Below are positions 62,606 through 64,000 of a stretch of 64,000 bases of DNA, piece by piece. Position 1 is the first letter of the stretch. Every line of letters begins with the position of its first letter. The DNA comes from PoT sp049331405. Lineage in GTDB: Bacteria; Planctomycetota; Planctomycetia; Isosphaerales; Isosphaeraceae. The stretch is from the NCBI RefSeq assembly GCF_049331405.1, contig NZ_CP186274.1, positions 2,046,001-2,110,000 of the forward strand, given 5' to 3'. A program made the position numbers and the translations under genes. A model generated the notes under the pieces. That model had not been told where the DNA came from. It made no database searches and worked only from the letters and a program-made list of their open reading frames with translations.

Positions 62606-63925
62606 TCAAATCGGAGGACGCTTTTCCGTCCCCTCGCGACTGAATATCCGGCGCGGGTTGTCGAGCAGGACCAGGCGCGCCAGTTCCAGGGCCCGGTCGA
62701 TCGACCATCCCTGGCCTCGGACGCCCTCCTGGGCCAGCGTGCCGGCCAGCACTCGCCGGTACATATTGAATTTCGGCAGGACGAATTCGAGCTTGTAGGC
62801 GTCGGAATAGTATCCCACCTGCTTCGTCTTCGGGACCGCCTGGAGCCGAGCTTTCAGGTCGTCGGCGATGAACGCGGGGATGTTCGAGTACCACCAGTGC
62901 CCGTTCGGCACGACGTTCGGGAAGATCCAGGCGTAGGCGACCAACTCCGCCCCGGCGTCGGGGGAGAGGGTCGAGACCGGGAACGTCACGTTCGAGAAAT
63001 GGTTGAACAGCTCCCGATAGTCGGCCAGGCTCACCCTCCGGTCGAACAGGTCGCGCCCCCCGGCCACGCCGGCCGGGTAGATATTGCGGATCGGCCCGAT
63101 CATCAGGTCGAATGGCAGCTTGTAGTCGGCGCAGAACTCGGCAATCGTCCAGAAGACGACCTTGCGGATCTCGTCATGTTCGTCGGGACGGATATCGAGG
63201 TGGTGCAGGGCACGCCGGATCGGCGTCACCGCTCGCTTGGGGGACGCCTTCTGCGGGATGAAGTCGGGGGGCAGGCTGATCGCGCAGGCCCGGACCCCGC
63301 GTTCCACGAACCGCTCGAACACCTGGCCGATCGCCAGTCGGAGCGACGTGTAGTCGACGACGTCGACGCCCGACGTCTTCCGCAGACGCTCGAGGGTGGT
63401 CGGCTCATGCAGCTTGAGCACGAGGTCGTCGGTCCGGAGGCAGGGGACGTAGGCCCTGGTGTCCCAGCCTTCGAGGGGGTCGTCGAACTCGTTGGTGAGG
63501 AAGACGGCCTCGAGGTTGGTCTTGCTCCAAACCTCTTTATCCCAGGAGGCGCCCTGGGCCGACCGCTCGGCCCGGTCGTAGAGTTCGCCGATATTCTGCG
63601 GGGTGATCCGCTCGTGCGGGAAGTCGTGGAAGGTCTTGGCGATCTCGAGCAGCCAGGAGTACTGGACGGTGTTGTCGATCCGGTCCAGGAACTCGGAAAG
63701 GTTGCGCGATCGCGTTTTCGGGTCCAGGTCGGCCGAGACCCGGTCGATCGGCATCCCCGCCGAGTGGGCGAGTTCGGTATAGTAGTGGTAGCCGAGCACC
63801 TCGTCCAAATTTCGAGCCGCCGGGCGATGGGGATCGATGTGCGAGTGCGGGTCGAAGATCGGCCAGCTCGCGATTTCCTCGAAGAGTTCGCGGGCGGTGG
63901 AGTCGTGCGGGATGGTGGTCGGCAT
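62606..63925 (-). CDS. Glucuronate (uronate) isomerase family protein
   Basis: 439 residues from the ATG at 63925. The amidohydrolase-superfamily start WPIFDPHSHIDPHRPAARN gives the HxH metal motif, as in UxaC. Later landmarks are AVFLTNEFDDPLEGWD, PVSTLSPDAGAELVAYAWIFPNV and NGHWWYSNIPAFIADDLKARL. It should interconvert D-glucuronate and D-fructuronate, the first step of uronate breakdown. No uxaB, uxuA or kdgK is nearby. An earlier ATG at 63982 is open but adds only a hydrophobic stub. Confidence 0.85.
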   Translation of the reverse strand: MPTTIPHDSTARELFEEIASWPIFDPHSHIDPHRPAARNLDEVLGYHYYTELAHSAGMPIDRVSADLDPKTRSRNLSEFLDRIDNTVQYSWLLEIAKTFHDFPHERITPQNIGELYDRAERSAQGASWDKEVWSKTNLEAVFLTNEFDDPLEGWDTRAYVPCLRTDDLVLKLHEPTTLERLRKTSGVDVVDYTSLRLAIGQVFERFVERGVRACAISLPPDFIPQKASPKRAVTPIRRALHHLDIRPDEHDEIRKVVFWTIAEFCADYKLPFDLMIGPIRNIYPAGVAGGRDLFDRRVSLADYRELFNHFSNVTFPVSTLSPDAGAELVAYAWIFPNVVPNGHWWYSNIPAFIADDLKARLQAVPKTKQVGYYSDAYKLEFVLPKFNMYRRVLAGTLAQEGVRGQGWSIDRALELARLVLLDNPRRIFSREGTEKRPPI

Positions 63926-64000
63926 CGGTTTGCGATTCGTCGGTGGCGTTTGACGGAAGAGAAAAAAGGCGGACCTGGCCAATCAATGGTTGGACCCAGG

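Overview
The window is about 67-70% GC by eye, densely coding, and reads as a chromosome segment of a planctomycete, most likely of the Isosphaeraceae type. The evidence is the gene mix: a Tat-exported Gfo/Idh/MocA oxidoreductase, a secreted sulfatase, an ECF sigma factor fused to a membrane segment and many carboxypeptidase-regulatory-like repeats, a membrane protein with an MJ0042-type zinc finger, very large YfhO-like and TPR membrane proteins, and strong G/C preference at third codon positions. I see no tRNA, rRNA, CRISPR array, insertion sequence, integrase or phage gene. The family assignment is inference; no database was searched.

Layout. 1-13.9 kb holds single genes and small units: a KGG stress protein (cut by the window edge), a cysteine hydrolase, an iron-permease-like protein, a YkgB/DUF417 membrane protein with its probable Crp/Fnr regulator, a glycine-zipper protein, a sulfatase, a SpoIIE-type phosphatase, a HutX-like heme protein, PilZ and HxlR proteins, and the tetrapyrrole genes hemB and hemL. 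14.0-26.6 kb is a glycan assembly cluster behind a clear sigma-70-like promoter. It has a GT2, a DUF362 protein, a second GT2, an NAD-dependent sugar oxidoreductase, a NodB deacetylase, two methyltransferases, a Wzx-like flippase and two GT4 enzymes, mostly joined by ATGA or TGATG overlaps, and a third GT4 converges on its end. 26.7-29.5 kb is an HtrA protease whose second PDZ domain is out of frame, followed by trpD. 29.6-37 kb holds the Tat oxidoreductase, a 1 kb gap, a zinc-finger membrane protein, and a minus-strand set of GT2, BshC-like protein and GNAT acetyltransferase. 37-48 kb holds a 1145-residue membrane/TPR protein, a hypothetical protein, a double rhodanese, a BON protein, a secreted protein and a YfhO-type protein. 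48-56.3 kb holds a STAS protein, mutS and the sigma-receptor fusion with a secreted partner made of the same repeats. 56.3-64 kb holds a second ECF sigma factor, a CtBP-like dehydrogenase, an HpcH/HpaI aldolase, secreted hypothetical proteins and uronate isomerase.

Most notable points: (1) the 1051-residue sigma factor with transmembrane and repeat-rich C-terminus beside a secreted protein of the same repeats; (2) the GT2 / BshC-like / GNAT set, which recalls the enzyme logic of low-molecular-weight thiol pathways but matches none; (3) two apparent frameshifts (iron permease and HtrA), each undone by a one-base change that also restores a sensible gene end; (4) a perfect Crp/Fnr-like palindrome between the regulator and the ykgB-like gene; (5) a DUF362 protein translationally coupled inside the glycan cluster.
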